Below, piece by piece: positions 1 to 8,246 of a stretch of 64,000 nt of DNA. The position numbers were made by a program, and so were the translations under genes. The notes under the pieces are model-generated. The model worked only from the letters and a program-made list of their open reading frames with translations. It ran no database searches and was not told the origin of the DNA. Every line of letters begins with the position of its first letter. Positions within the stretch are counted from its first letter, which is position 1. This stretch comes from Aliivibrio sifiae (GTDB lineage: Bacteria; Pseudomonadota; Gammaproteobacteria; Enterobacterales; Vibrionaceae). The stretch covers positions 1,379,541-1,443,540 of the forward strand of contig NZ_MSCO01000001.1 in assembly GCF_002954705.1 (NCBI RefSeq), read 5' to 3'.

Positions 1-48
1 TTGGAAGTCGCATTCGAGCGTTGGGAAGAACTTGAAGCTCTACAATAG
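1..48 (+). CDS. uup: C-terminal end of ABC-F ATPase Uup (partial)
   Basis: Only the last 15 codons and a TAG stop are inside the window. The visible tail, EVAFERWEELEALQ, strongly resembles the extreme C-terminus of Uup, a soluble ABC-F protein with two ATPase domains and a C-terminal coiled coil that acts on ribosomes or branched DNA. The next gene starts 8 bases after the stop, so the two could be co-transcribed. The call rests on a short stretch plus the usual Vibrio gene order uup, DUF3466, rmf, fabA. Confidence 0.7.
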   Translation: MEVAFERWEELEALQ

Positions 49-56
49 GAAGTTAA

Positions 57-1742
57 ATGAGTAGTAAATTACAATTAACCACATTAGCTGTTTTGGTGTC
101 CGCTGCGCTTCCTGCGCACGCGGCGCTTTATAAAGTGGTGGAAGTAGATTCAGGATTACCAGATTCAGAAGTAAGCGAGAAAACTGAGTATTATGGAACA
201 GCGATTCAGCCGTCTCCAATTGCAGATAATACCACTTTTCCTAAGGGATGTTTTGAAAAGGATTGTGGGCTTGGCACTGACTATAAACTAGCAGGCGAGA
301 CTCGGGAGCGCCCAGATGGCTTCTCATATCGTGAAGAAGTGCCTTTCGCAATGGATAACTCATTTGGTTACATTGAAGATGATTATGATGGATTTGAAGA
401 TTATTGCTTTTTCCAATTAGGTTATGCTACATGTGAATACTGGGCTTCAGATCGTTGGTCTAGTTGGTCTAATGAAACTTATGGAAGTGACACGCCTAAT
501 TCATTGGCATTTATTGAAGGGGCTGCGGAAAAGCCAACCAATTCAATAAATACAGTTATTAATTCATTCAGCAAAGCGAGTGGAGCCGCTAGTTCTATTC
601 CTGTCGGCAACTATAGTACTTCAAGTAAACGTAATGAAGTATTTTCAGATGTTGCTAATGCTGACATTTTAACCAAACCTCAATCTAGAGCATGGGCTAG
701 TGATGGTACCTATGTTGTGGGGAGTACATCAACTAAAAGTGGTGTTGGAGATAATAGGTATTATTACTCATCAAAAGCAGCTGTATGGAATGATACGACG
801 TTAGCTGCTATTGATTGGGCGTATAATGACGAACAAGATGGTGATTACTATGCTCAAGGGAGTATGCGCGATCTCTATGTAGATGATTCAACATTTTATG
901 GTGTTGGTTACAACAACTATAAAGATCAGCATATGAATGCGACTATTTTTACAGCGCACATTGAAGGCAGTGGTGCTTTAACTAAAATTGATTCAATACT
1001 GATTAATGGCGCTGAAGTTGATGCTGGTGATGATAATACGAATACAAACTCAGTTGCGACAAACATTAATAAAAATTTGGTTGTAGTAGGCCAAGCTAAA
1101 CGCTCTGGTCGTTACCCGCAAAATGGTGCAGCGGCAAATCGCCTATTTGTGGTTGCGAATGCCAACTCACCAAGCGCTCACTTTTTAGACAGTTCTGATG
1201 GTGGTATCTTCTTCAATGGTGCTGGCGGAGAAATGGGCGGCATTAATAATTTCAATGAAATTGTTGGACGTATAGATTCTGAAAATCACCGTGAATATGA
1301 TGGTAAACAACGACGTCAGCGCGCATTTATTTATGCATATAACGGCACGGGTACAGATGCGGATCGTCGAAATATCTTTTATAAAGATAATAAGTCGGCA
1401 TGGTTACTTGATGATTTAACAAATGATGGTTCAACAACGGGTAATAACCAATATCGTATTTATGATGCAACTGATATAAATGATGCTGGTGTTATTTCTG
1501 CTACAGCAGTTATGTGCCCTGGTGGCTATGATTCAACTGCTCATAATGCCTATTGTGATAATGGTAATGGTGATGAAACGGTAGTTGCCGTTAAGCTTGT
1601 ACCTATATCCGATGAAGCTCAACGAAATATAGAACCGCGTACTTATGAAAGCACCGCAAGTGAACGCCAAGGTGGTTCACTTGGTTTTGGTGCTCTGACA
1701 CTACTAGGTTTATTTGGTTTCATGCGAAAGAAAATTAAATAA
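57..1742 (+). CDS. DUF3466 family exported protein with GlyGly-CTERM tail
   Basis: A 561-residue secreted protein of unknown function. Residues 1-22 form a signal peptide ending ALPAHA. The body is rich in Asn, Asp, Tyr and Gly, with repeated 'GxxxGxINNFNEIVGR' and 'YDATDINDAGVISATAV' style segments typical of DUF3466. The end (GGS, then a hydrophobic stretch and RKK) is a GlyGly-CTERM sorting signal; in this class the tail is normally cut by rhombosortase in type II secreting bacteria (family knowledge). AGGAAG sits just before the ATG. A strong terminator follows, so it ends its own transcript. Similarity to the family is from memory of Vibrio gene order and composition. Confidence 0.8.
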   Translation: MSSKLQLTTLAVLVSAALPAHAALYKVVEVDSGLPDSEVSEKTEYYGTAIQPSPIADNTTFPKGCFEKDCGLGTDYKLAGETRERPDGFSYREEVPFAMDNSFGYIEDDYDGFEDYCFFQLGYATCEYWASDRWSSWSNETYGSDTPNSLAFIEGAAEKPTNSINTVINSFSKASGAASSIPVGNYSTSSKRNEVFSDVANADILTKPQSRAWASDGTYVVGSTSTKSGVGDNRYYYSSKAAVWNDTTLAAIDWAYNDEQDGDYYAQGSMRDLYVDDSTFYGVGYNNYKDQHMNATIFTAHIEGSGALTKIDSILINGAEVDAGDDNTNTNSVATNINKNLVVVGQAKRSGRYPQNGAAANRLFVVANANSPSAHFLDSSDGGIFFNGAGGEMGGINNFNEIVGRIDSENHREYDGKQRRQRAFIYAYNGTGTDADRRNIFYKDNKSAWLLDDLTNDGSTTGNNQYRIYDATDINDAGVISATAVMCPGGYDSTAHNAYCDNGNGDETVVAVKLVPISDEAQRNIEPRTYESTASERQGGSLGFGALTLLGLFGFMRKKIK

Positions 1743-1760
1743 AACTGATTTATAAGATTA

Positions 1761-1797
1761 AGCCCGGAGTCACAATATGAGACTTCGGGCTTTTTTT
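1761..1797 (+). terminator. Rho-independent terminator after DUF3466 gene
   Basis: GCCCGGAGTC pairs with GACTTCGGGC (one G-T type pair) around a short AT loop and is followed by seven T residues. It closes the upstream transcript before rmf. Confidence 0.9.
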
Positions 1798-1940
1798 ATA
1801 CTTGAAAAAGTCTCTAATTTATCCGATTCTTAATGTTGTCACTATAAAATGTTTATGGTGAACCCTAACGAAAAGGGTATGAAGTAGTAAAGTAGTATAT
1901 TTATTGAAGCATTATGCCTTCCATCTATGAGGACTGAACT

Positions 1941-2114
1941 ATGAAGAGACAAAAGCGTGACCGTTTAGAACGAGCACAATCACAAGGGTATAAAGCGGGT
2001 TTAAATGGCCGCTCATCAGAGAATTGCCCGTATCAATCAATGGATGCTCGTTCATGTTGGCTTGGGGGCTGGCGGGACGCAAGAGACGACAAACATTCAG
2101 GTTTATTTAAATAA
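1941..2114 (+). CDS. rmf: Ribosome modulation factor RMF
   Basis: A 57-residue basic protein, MKRQKRDRLERAQSQGYKAG followed by LNGRSSENCPY, which is the RMF family sequence almost word for word. RMF binds the 30S subunit near the anti-Shine-Dalgarno region and drives 100S dimer formation (hibernating ribosomes) in stationary phase. Length is normal (E. coli 55). GAGGA lies 7 bases before the ATG. It is flanked by its own terminator and stands alone between DUF3466 and fabA, as in other vibrios. The gene is short and easily missed by ORF callers. Confidence 0.97.
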   Translation: MKRQKRDRLERAQSQGYKAGLNGRSSENCPYQSMDARSCWLGGWRDARDDKHSGLFK

Positions 2115-2135
2115 CCAAACATTAAATAGAATTTT

Positions 2136-2165
2136 AATTAAAGCCTCTTTATGAGGCTTTAATTT
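2136..2165 (+). terminator. Terminator after rmf
   Basis: A perfect 12-bp stem, AATTAAAGCCTC with GAGGCTTTAATT, around TTTAT. The arm itself supplies the T tract. Confidence 0.85.
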
Positions 2166-2218
2166 CATCTGAGATAAAGCACATTTAATCTAGTGCACTA
2201 TAACTTGTTCGTTACTAT

Positions 2219-2248
2219 TAAAAATAAAGCCAGCAACTTGCTGGCTTT
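2219..2248 (-). terminator. Terminator of fabA
   Basis: AAAGCCAGCAA and TTGCTGGCTTT form a tight hairpin. Read on the minus strand it is followed by ATTTTTAA, just past the fabA stop. Confidence 0.88.
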
Positions 2249-2267
2249 TATCATTACTAAGATTCTA

Positions 2268-2786
2268 TTAGAATGCAGAAGTATCTTGGAAAAGACCTAC
2301 TTTAAGATCTTTAGCAACATAGATTTCTTTACCGTCAACAAGTACGCGACCATCAGCTAAGCCCATAACTAACTTACGGTTAATAACGCGTTTAAAATCA
2401 ATTTCGTACGTTACTTTTTTGGCTGTTGGTAGGACTTGACCCGTGAACTTAACTTCACCTACACCTAAAGCACGACCTTTACCTTGACCGCCAACCCAGC
2501 CAAGGAAGAAGCCAACAAGCTGCCACATAGCATCAAGGCCAAGACAACCAGGCATTACTGGATCACCTGGGAAGTGACAATCAAAAAACCAAAGGTCTGG
2601 AGTAATATCTAGCTCAGCAATCACTTTACCTTTACCAAATAGGCCTTCAGTTTCAGACATAAGAGGGATGCGATCCATCATTAACATGTTTGGTGCCGGT
2701 AGTTGTGGGCCATTTGGACCAAACAATTCACCACGGCTTGATGCTAGTAAATCTTCACGATTGTAAGAACTAGGTTTATTTTGCAT
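2268..2786 (-). CDS. fabA: 3-hydroxydecanoyl-ACP dehydratase/isomerase FabA
   Basis: A 172-residue cytoplasmic hotdog-fold enzyme that dehydrates 3-hydroxyacyl-ACP and isomerises trans-2- to cis-3-decenoyl-ACP, the committed step to unsaturated fatty acids. The active-site motif [20 protein letters not shown] gives His71 and Asp85, as in E. coli (His70/Asp84 without Met). Length matches the family. AGGAGTAATACTTTA precedes the ATG. A good sigma-70 promoter overlapped by FabR and FadR operators lies directly upstream, implying repression by FabR and activation by FadR. Transcribed alone, with a terminator at 2219-2248. Confidence 0.98.
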   Translation of the reverse strand: MQNKPSSYNREDLLASSRGELFGPNGPQLPAPNMLMMDRIPLMSETEGLFGKGKVIAELDITPDLWFFDCHFPGDPVMPGCLGLDAMWQLVGFFLGWVGGQGKGRALGVGEVKFTGQVLPTAKKVTYEIDFKRVINRKLVMGLADGRVLVDGKEIYVAKDLKVGLFQDTSAF

Positions 2787-2816
2787 TAAAGTATTACTCC
2801 TAAATAAGTTGCTGAG

Positions 2817-2845
2817 ATTCTAGCGAACACTTGTACGCTTATCAA
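2817..2845 (-). promoter_or_regulatory. fabA sigma-70 promoter
   Basis: On the minus strand TTGATA (2840-2845) and TAGAAT (2817-2822) are separated by exactly 17 bases. The FabR palindrome fills the spacer and the FadR-like site covers the -35 box and upstream. Confidence 0.8.
2822..2839. promoter_or_regulatory. FabR operator of fabA
   Basis: AGCGAACACTTGTACGCT is an imperfect 18-bp palindrome matching the FabR box (AGCG-ACA-NN-TGT-CGCT). FabR is the TetR-type repressor of unsaturated fatty acid synthesis. Its position, exactly between -35 and -10, fits direct repression. Confidence 0.8.
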
Positions 2846-2858
2846 GTCGGATCAGCGC
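2842..2858 (-). promoter_or_regulatory. FadR-like activator site of fabA
   Basis: Minus strand CGCTGATCCGACTTGAT resembles the FadR consensus CTGGTCYGACCWGTT, with about 11 of 15 matches, and sits at about -40. The same FadR-then-FabR order precedes E. coli fabA. The site overlaps the stop codon of the upstream lon-like gene (2852-2854). Confidence 0.65.
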
Positions 2859-4519
2859 TGGTTAAACCAGTTCTTTATACGACACAATAGAGCTGAACAT
2901 TGGTTTGGATTATGCTCAACATCTTCGATATGTTGAGCAATTAAAGAAAAAATTGATTCGTGTTCTTCAGATTGTAATGGTAAACCAGTTAATAGCTCAA
3001 TAGCTTGTTCTACGTGATTAATACCATGAATAGTAAATTGTTTTTCTTCAACTGCACGAATTACATCGTCTGAAAGTACAAGATTAATTCCATTTGTTTC
3101 TGGGATAATAACACCTTGTTCACCCGTTAACCCACGCTTTTCACACAGTTGGAAGAAGGCTTCTATTTTTTCATTTACGCCGCCAATAGGTTGTACCATG
3201 CCGAATTGATCGACTGAGCCGGTAATTGCGAAACTTTGGCTGATCGGCTTTATTGCTAGAGCACTTAAAAATGCACACAATTCAGCTAAGCTTGCGCTAT
3301 CACCATCAACTTCACAATAAGATTGTTCAAACACCATAGAGGCCGTAAATGGTAATGGCTCATGAGTATTTAACTGGCTAAGTATATAAGCTTGCATGAT
3401 CAACATGCCTTTGGCATGCAAATCACCTCCTAATTCAACCTTACGTTCTACGTCTGATAATTCCCCATCACCAACATGAACAACACAAGATATACGCGAA
3501 GGCTCACCATAAGAAATAGGGTGTCCAGGCACAGATACAACAGTTAGACCATTGATTTGGCCAACTTTTTCACCGTCAGTTTCAATGAAAATATTCTGTT
3601 CTAAAATATCATCCAATGCCCGTGATGGTAAATAAGACTCTAAATAGTACTTATCATCAAATGATTGGGTAAAATCAGCAGCATTAATATATTTTTGTGA
3701 TGCTGAAGATAAAGATGCATTGGCTAATATTGCGTTTAGCCATAATAAACATAAATTAATTCGAGTTTGGTCTTCACACTCACGAGCTCCCAGCTTTAGT
3801 AATGGAAGTAGAGCGGAGCCATTCTCTAATGGTAAATGTTTATGTTTTATTATGAGAGAATTGATTAGCTGTTGATATGCAGAAATAGAATCGTTAGATA
3901 CTTTGGTATCAAATTCATATTCTGCAAACATCGACATACCAGCTAGTAAATCCGGCTCCAGTTGTTCAATTTCACCTAACAGAGCACGATCACTTACAAT
4001 GATTAATTTCACATCTACAGTTAAATGATGTGTTTTAAGTGTTGGTGATTTTGAATCACTTGTAGGGACGGTAACAGTATGACCTTGTAATAGGCTTTTT
4101 AAACGCGGCCACAAGCTCGGATTTGCAAGTAAGATACTTGGAGAGATAACTAAAAAACCACCGTGAGCTTTTTGTAATAATCCGGCTTCTAATACATCAC
4201 TTTTATTATGATAAACACCAAAAAGCTCAGTCTCTGAAGCGTTTTCTGCAATGATTACAGGAACTGATTCTGAGGTTACTAAACGATTTGAAGTATTTAA
4301 TTTTAGCCAATTCGCTACGTATTCACGATAAACATGATTATCTAACGCATTGATTTGAAGAATGTTTACACCATTTATGTGAGAGAATCGCTCTAAAGCT
4401 TGCGTTAATCTAGGCTGTAGAGAATAGGGTGATTGCGCATCAATTGAGTGAGACTGATTCAACACATCTTGAATATGATCATATTGTGGCGTAATTAAAA
4501 ATGGTGTGTCTAACTGCAT
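2852..4519 (-). CDS. Lon-like (LonB/YcbZ type) AAA-fold protease
   Basis: A 555-residue protein whose C-terminal third is a Lon protease domain. Ser408 in GDSAS and Lys451 in GGVNEKIEA are 43 residues apart, the exact spacing of the Lon Ser-Lys dyad. The N-terminal half resembles the YcbZ/LonB ATPase-like region but shows no intact Walker A (GxxGxGKT), so ATP use is doubtful. Other Lon-like features are GGDLHAKG and 'VQPIGGVNEKIEAFF'. It lies between fabA and matP as in E. coli (fabA-ycbZ-matP). Its last codons overlap the fabA FadR site. Substrates are unknown. Confidence 0.88.
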   Translation of the reverse strand: MQLDTPFLITPQYDHIQDVLNQSHSIDAQSPYSLQPRLTQALERFSHINGVNILQINALDNHVYREYVANWLKLNTSNRLVTSESVPVIIAENASETELFGVYHNKSDVLEAGLLQKAHGGFLVISPSILLANPSLWPRLKSLLQGHTVTVPTSDSKSPTLKTHHLTVDVKLIIVSDRALLGEIEQLEPDLLAGMSMFAEYEFDTKVSNDSISAYQQLINSLIIKHKHLPLENGSALLPLLKLGARECEDQTRINLCLLWLNAILANASLSSASQKYINAADFTQSFDDKYYLESYLPSRALDDILEQNIFIETDGEKVGQINGLTVVSVPGHPISYGEPSRISCVVHVGDGELSDVERKVELGGDLHAKGMLIMQAYILSQLNTHEPLPFTASMVFEQSYCEVDGDSASLAELCAFLSALAIKPISQSFAITGSVDQFGMVQPIGGVNEKIEAFFQLCEKRGLTGEQGVIIPETNGINLVLSDDVIRAVEEKQFTIHGINHVEQAIELLTGLPLQSEEHESIFSLIAQHIEDVEHNPNQCSALLCRIKNWFNQR

Positions 4520-4653
4520 GCTTACTTATAAATAAAAAATAAAATTGATTATACATGACATAACCACATACGTCTGATTTTTCAGTAGTTACATTATCAA
4601 TTAGGGCTGAATCTCATTATAGTGTTATTTTATTGAAGAAATTGATAAGTAGG

Positions 4654-4666
4654 GTTACACTGTCAC
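4654..4666. promoter_or_regulatory. matS-like MatP site in the matP leader
   Basis: GTTACACTGTCAC differs from the matS consensus GTGACRNYGTCAC at one base. It lies 35 bp before the matP ATG, where binding could affect matP transcription. Confidence 0.5.
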
Positions 4667-4700
4667 CATATGATTTTCCTTACTCTTGAGTGTGCCGCCT

Positions 4701-5150
4701 ATGAAATATCAACAACTTGAAAACCTAGAAGCTGGTTGGAAATGGATGTATTTATTTAATAAACACCGTATGGGAGAATCTATTACTAGTTATATCGATT
4801 CGAGTGAACAGGCACAATTTGTTGGTGAGTTTCTAAAATTAGAACATGAGCCAGTTAAAGCGCTTGAATGGATGCAAAAGCATATGAATCCTGATTTAGA
4901 AAACAAATTAAAGCAGGCCATTCGTGCCAAAAGAAAACGTCATTTTAATGCAGAGCAAGAACATACTCGTAAGAAATCCATCGATTTGGATTTTCGTGTG
5001 TGGGAAAAATTATCGCTTAGAGCTCAAGATCTTGATTCAACACTTTCTGATACGATTGAATATCTACTAAGCGAAGCCTCTAGAACAGAAAAGGCGAGCC
5101 AAACGGTATCATCTTTAAAAGCGGATCTACATGAGTTGCTAAAACAATAA
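4701..5150 (+). CDS. matP: Ter macrodomain organiser MatP
   Basis: A 149-residue DNA-binding protein that binds matS sites and condenses the terminus region, linking it to the divisome through ZapB. The start MKYQQLENLEAGWKWMYL matches E. coli MatP exactly in its first nine residues, so the ATG at 4701 is chosen over an in-frame TTG at 4686. RARRKRHFNAE-type basic segment and KKSIDLDFRVW (ribbon-helix-helix) are clear, followed by a C-terminal coiled coil. It stands 0.8 kb from the dif site and is divergent from the lon-like gene. Confidence 0.97.
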   Translation: MKYQQLENLEAGWKWMYLFNKHRMGESITSYIDSSEQAQFVGEFLKLEHEPVKALEWMQKHMNPDLENKLKQAIRAKRKRHFNAEQEHTRKKSIDLDFRVWEKLSLRAQDLDSTLSDTIEYLLSEASRTEKASQTVSSLKADLHELLKQ

Positions 5151-5172
5151 TTAACAAATATTTTAGCAGTTC

Positions 5173-5207
5173 CTAGTTATGCACGGTTTAATGCACTAAT
5201 AACTAAA
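5173..5207. terminator. Possible hairpin between convergent matP and lipoprotein genes
   Basis: TAGTTAT pairs with ATAACTA, with an inner GCA/TGC pair and a bulge. There is no good T tract, so terminator function is uncertain. Confidence 0.35.
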
Positions 5208-5220
5208 TTAACGCTGTATT

Positions 5221-5778
5221 TTAATCAAACAACTCAATCACGAGCTTATGGTTTTTGATTACCAAATTAGGTTTAGCTGATTTAATTAAAGATTCTTTTA
5301 GCTTATCAGAACTCAGTTTATAGGCTGGTTCATTTGATAATGCATAACCAATCATAGACACAGCTGGCTTTAATAAGGTAACAAGATCGGGTGAGAGTTG
5401 CTTATTTTTATCTTCAAACTTTTCTAATCGTAGAGATTTTAAATAAATTTCGCCAGCGTCTTTATCATATTCAGGTACAGCGCTAAATTCTAATGTTAAA
5501 TTTAAATTCTGTTTAATCTCAGCCATCATTTGAATCTCTGCAGTGGTATTGGCAAAAACACTGATTCGATTCGAATCAATACGGCCAATATGCACATCAA
5601 CATTTTCGACATTAACTTGCGCATAGAGAAAACCAGGAATACCAACCGATTTTTCTACATGAATCTCATCAGAAAGATAGTCGGTCATTTCTTTTTCAGT
5701 AATCGAATAACTAGTACAGCCTGAAATTATCATGACGTTGAAGAGTAAAATCGATAAAACCAGTTTTTTTAAATTCAT
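5221..5778 (-). CDS. DUF1439 lipoprotein (YceB-like)
   Basis: A 185-residue lipoprotein. Signal peptide with lipobox IISGC, giving Cys21 as the likely acylated residue. 'SITEKEMTDYLSDE', 'VGIPGFLYAQVNVENVDVHIGR' and the 'LPVFDKEKG'-like segment 'VPEYDKDAGEIYLKSLRLE' align with E. coli YceB, an envelope protein with a lipid-binding-type (tubular/SYLF-like) fold of unclear function. It ends convergently with matP and has dif about 190 bases upstream of its start. No partner gene is evident. Confidence 0.85.
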   Translation of the reverse strand: MNLKKLVLSILLFNVMIISGCTSYSITEKEMTDYLSDEIHVEKSVGIPGFLYAQVNVENVDVHIGRIDSNRISVFANTTAEIQMMAEIKQNLNLTLEFSAVPEYDKDAGEIYLKSLRLEKFEDKNKQLSPDLVTLLKPAVSMIGYALSNEPAYKLSSDKLKESLIKSAKPNLVIKNHKLVIELFD

Positions 5779-6144
5779 TGAATAGCCTTAACTTTGTTGA
5801 TGATAAGAAGAATGTTCAAATCGTGACAAGGTAACAAAAAGTATAATATGAAGTTAGTTTAGCTATAAGCAGAAACGGATACAAACCTAATAATGATAAA
5901 TAACAGATAATTGGTTAAAACGTATAATTATCAGATAATTACTTCTTTGATTTATTAGGCACTTTAGTGCGCATTATGTATATTATGTTAAATAGGGTTT
6001 GGTGTATCTAGATAATATCTATATATGCTTCCCCATTCTCTATTTCATCTACTTAAAGCTTATCCATTTAACCATAATCATATTTACCATAAAATAGCTA
6101 ATAATCATTAAATAATACTGCGTATTTATCCATTGATTATTAGC
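5779..6144. other. 366-bp intergenic terminus region holding dif
   Basis: AT-rich, no coding potential. It contains the upstream region of the DUF1439 gene, the dif site (5966-5993) and a 12-bp inverted repeat next to the kinase stop codon. No RNA gene was recognised. Confidence 0.75.
5966..5993 (+). other. dif: dif site (XerC/XerD chromosome dimer resolution site)
   Basis: The 28-bp element consists of a XerC arm AGTGCGCATTA (5966-5976), a 6-bp centre TGTATA (5977-5982) and a XerD arm TTATGTTAAAT (5983-5993). It matches E. coli dif at 26 of 28 positions and has the AGTGCGCATTA arm of Vibrio chromosome I dif. XerCD recombine here, activated by FtsK, to resolve chromosome dimers at the terminus. 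matP and two matS sites close by support this. The match is read directly; the reference sequences are from memory. Confidence 0.93.
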
Positions 6145-6145
6145 T
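6096..6145. repeat. 12-bp inverted repeat at the end of the hybrid kinase gene
   Basis: AGCTAATAATCA (6096-6107) is perfectly complementary to TGATTATTAGCT (6134-6145), with a 26-base loop. The right arm touches the kinase stop codon. It could be an AT-rich transcript-end hairpin; there is no T tract. Confidence 0.55.
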
Positions 6146-8238
6146 TAGAGATCTAATGATACTAACAGCTTTTTTAATTCTATTGCTCTTATTGGTTTTG
6201 AAATAAAATCATCCATACCAGCATCTAAACATATTTTCTTTTCAGTATTCATTGCATGCGCTGTTATTGCAATTATAGGTAATGTAAATCCAAGGTCTCT
6301 TAATTCTTTAGTTGCCGTAATCCCATCTTTAATTGGCATCGATACATCCATTAGAATTAAATCATAACTTGGAAGTGTTTCTTTTTTTATTTCTAAAATA
6401 GCTTCTTCACCATTACTAACGATATAAACTTCATGACCTTGTCTTTCTAGCATCAACTTAATAATTGCTTGATTAGCTTTATTATCTTCAGCAACAAGTA
6501 CTCGTATTTTATTTATCGCTAAATTCAATCGCTCTAAATCTGGCTGTTTACTAACGGTTATTACCTGCTGTTGAGTTATGGCTTTTAATGGTAATGCAAC
6601 TATAAACTCAGTTCCTTCATTTAAGATACTTTCGACCTTAATTGTGCCATCCATTAACTCAGTTAGGTGCTTAATGATTGACAAACCTAATCCTGTCCCT
6701 CCATATTGACGAGTAATTGAACTATCTGCCTGTACGAATGGCTGAAATAACTGGTCCAATGCATTTTGTCCAATACCAATACCGGTATCAGAAACGGATA
6801 TTGAAGTCAGCCCATGGTCTATTTGATTAATATTAATACAAATAAGCCCTTTTTTGGTGAACTTTACCGCGTTTCCAACAAGGTTAAATATAATTTGAGC
6901 TATTCGAATTGGATCTGCATATACATAAACGGGTACATTATGTGACACCGTCACAGTTAAAGTGATTAGATCTTTATCTACTTTATCCTTAAAAAAATCA
7001 ACAGCGGTATTGATTGTGCTTAGTAAATCAATAGGTTGTTCATCTAAAGTAAAAGAACCCGCTTCTATCCTTGATATATCTAATACGTCACTAATAATTG
7101 TTAATAGTAACTGTGCTGAACCTTCCATTTGGTTAAGCCATTCGATTTGAGATTTAGATAAAGAACTATCGTGGAATATATCTACTAAGCCAAGAATAGC
7201 ATTTAATGGTGTTCGTATTTCATGGCTCATCATTGCAAGGAACTGTGATTTCGCTTTGTTTGCCTTTTCTGCCTCACTTTTCGATTGTTGTATATCGCGT
7301 ATACGTCTTTTTCTTACAGAGATATCTTTAACAGTACCTCTGTACCCAAGCAAATTACCAAGTTCATCAAAAAATGGAGTTCCACTTAAGCTAAACCAAA
7401 TTTGATTGTGAAAAATATCAGGACACCACTCAATTTCATTAAATGAGATCTTATTAGCTCTGGCTGATTTTATTATAGAGATCAGTGAATCATCATTAAT
7501 TAACGTGAATAGATTACGGGATAAAATCGGGACACTATTAATCTTTGAATCTGATAAGTAAGTAAAATTAAACTGAAGGTCCGTTTCCCAAAACCAATCA
7601 CCTACAGTTTCAGCAAAATCTTGGAAGCGCTCTTTACTTAATTTTAATTCTTTCGTTTTAATTGCAACTAATGAATTTAATCGCTCTTTATAATCAATAT
7701 CAATAATGGCTCTTTCAACAAGAGGCATAAAACGTTGCATCGTTTCTTTTGTTGATGTGGAATACACACCAAAATCAGAACTCATTAAAATAATTACCGC
7801 ATAACCTGAATGGGATTCTATTCCACTAATAGCAACAGAAGTAAAATATGATTGTAATTCTGTTGAATCAAAAGAGAATTGATACGTTTGAGATGGCTTA
7901 AATAAAACAATAGTTTCATTATTACAAGCCCGATAAAAAAGATCATTATATTGCCAAGTGACCTCGTTAAATAAAGGATTTGTAGAAGCGAGGACAGAAA
8001 AAGTTTTTGTATCTGAAGATGATAAAACAAGGGCATTATCAAAAGGAATAAACTCTTTAATGACAGTAAGTAAACCATTGAAAATATGTTCTTTTGTTTG
8101 AGCTTCAGAAATAATTGAAAGCCCATTAAGTATGAGTCTGTTCTCTTTTTGAAGGTCGGCTTCACGGGCTCTACTTCGTTTCAATTCTAACCGTATTTCT
8201 TGAAGTTGTTCTTTCTCCGTGTGATTTTTCACAAACAA
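6145..8238 (-). CDS. Hybrid sensor histidine kinase (VpsS-like) partnered with FIST protein
   Basis: A 697-residue kinase without clear transmembrane segments. A coiled coil covers residues 5-35, a GAF-like region about 40-185, and a PAS domain about 200-310 (DWFWETD, 'GTVKDISVRKR'). The HisKA domain has phosphorylatable His339 in MMSHEIRTPLNA. HATPase follows (FNLVGNAVKFTKKG; DTGIGI; GGTGLGLSI), then a receiver domain with Asp631 in ILMDVSMPIKDG. No Hpt domain is present, so a separate Hpt protein should accept the phosphate; V. cholerae VpsS uses LuxU. It begins 8 bases after the FIST gene stop, giving a two-gene operon. Synteny with V. cholerae VC1444-VC1445, beside ccoNOQP, supports the VpsS-like call. 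Confidence 0.85.
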   Translation of the reverse strand: MFVKNHTEKEQLQEIRLELKRSRAREADLQKENRLILNGLSIISEAQTKEHIFNGLLTVIKEFIPFDNALVLSSSDTKTFSVLASTNPLFNEVTWQYNDLFYRACNNETIVLFKPSQTYQFSFDSTELQSYFTSVAISGIESHSGYAVIILMSSDFGVYSTSTKETMQRFMPLVERAIIDIDYKERLNSLVAIKTKELKLSKERFQDFAETVGDWFWETDLQFNFTYLSDSKINSVPILSRNLFTLINDDSLISIIKSARANKISFNEIEWCPDIFHNQIWFSLSGTPFFDELGNLLGYRGTVKDISVRKRRIRDIQQSKSEAEKANKAKSQFLAMMSHEIRTPLNAILGLVDIFHDSSLSKSQIEWLNQMEGSAQLLLTIISDVLDISRIEAGSFTLDEQPIDLLSTINTAVDFFKDKVDKDLITLTVTVSHNVPVYVYADPIRIAQIIFNLVGNAVKFTKKGLICININQIDHGLTSISVSDTGIGIGQNALDQLFQPFVQADSSITRQYGGTGLGLSIIKHLTELMDGTIKVESILNEGTEFIVALPLKAITQQQVITVSKQPDLERLNLAINKIRVLVAEDNKANQAIIKLMLERQGHEVYIVSNGEEAILEIKKETLPSYDLILMDVSMPIKDGITATKELRDLGFTLPIIAITAHAMNTEKKICLDAGMDDFISKPIRAIELKKLLVSLDL
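6942..6954. promoter_or_regulatory. Perfect matS site inside the kinase gene
   Basis: GTGACACCGTCAC matches the MatP consensus GTGACRNYGTCAC at every position. It lies 0.95 kb from dif, inside a coding sequence. Confidence 0.8.
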
Positions 8239-8246
8239 ATACCTGA

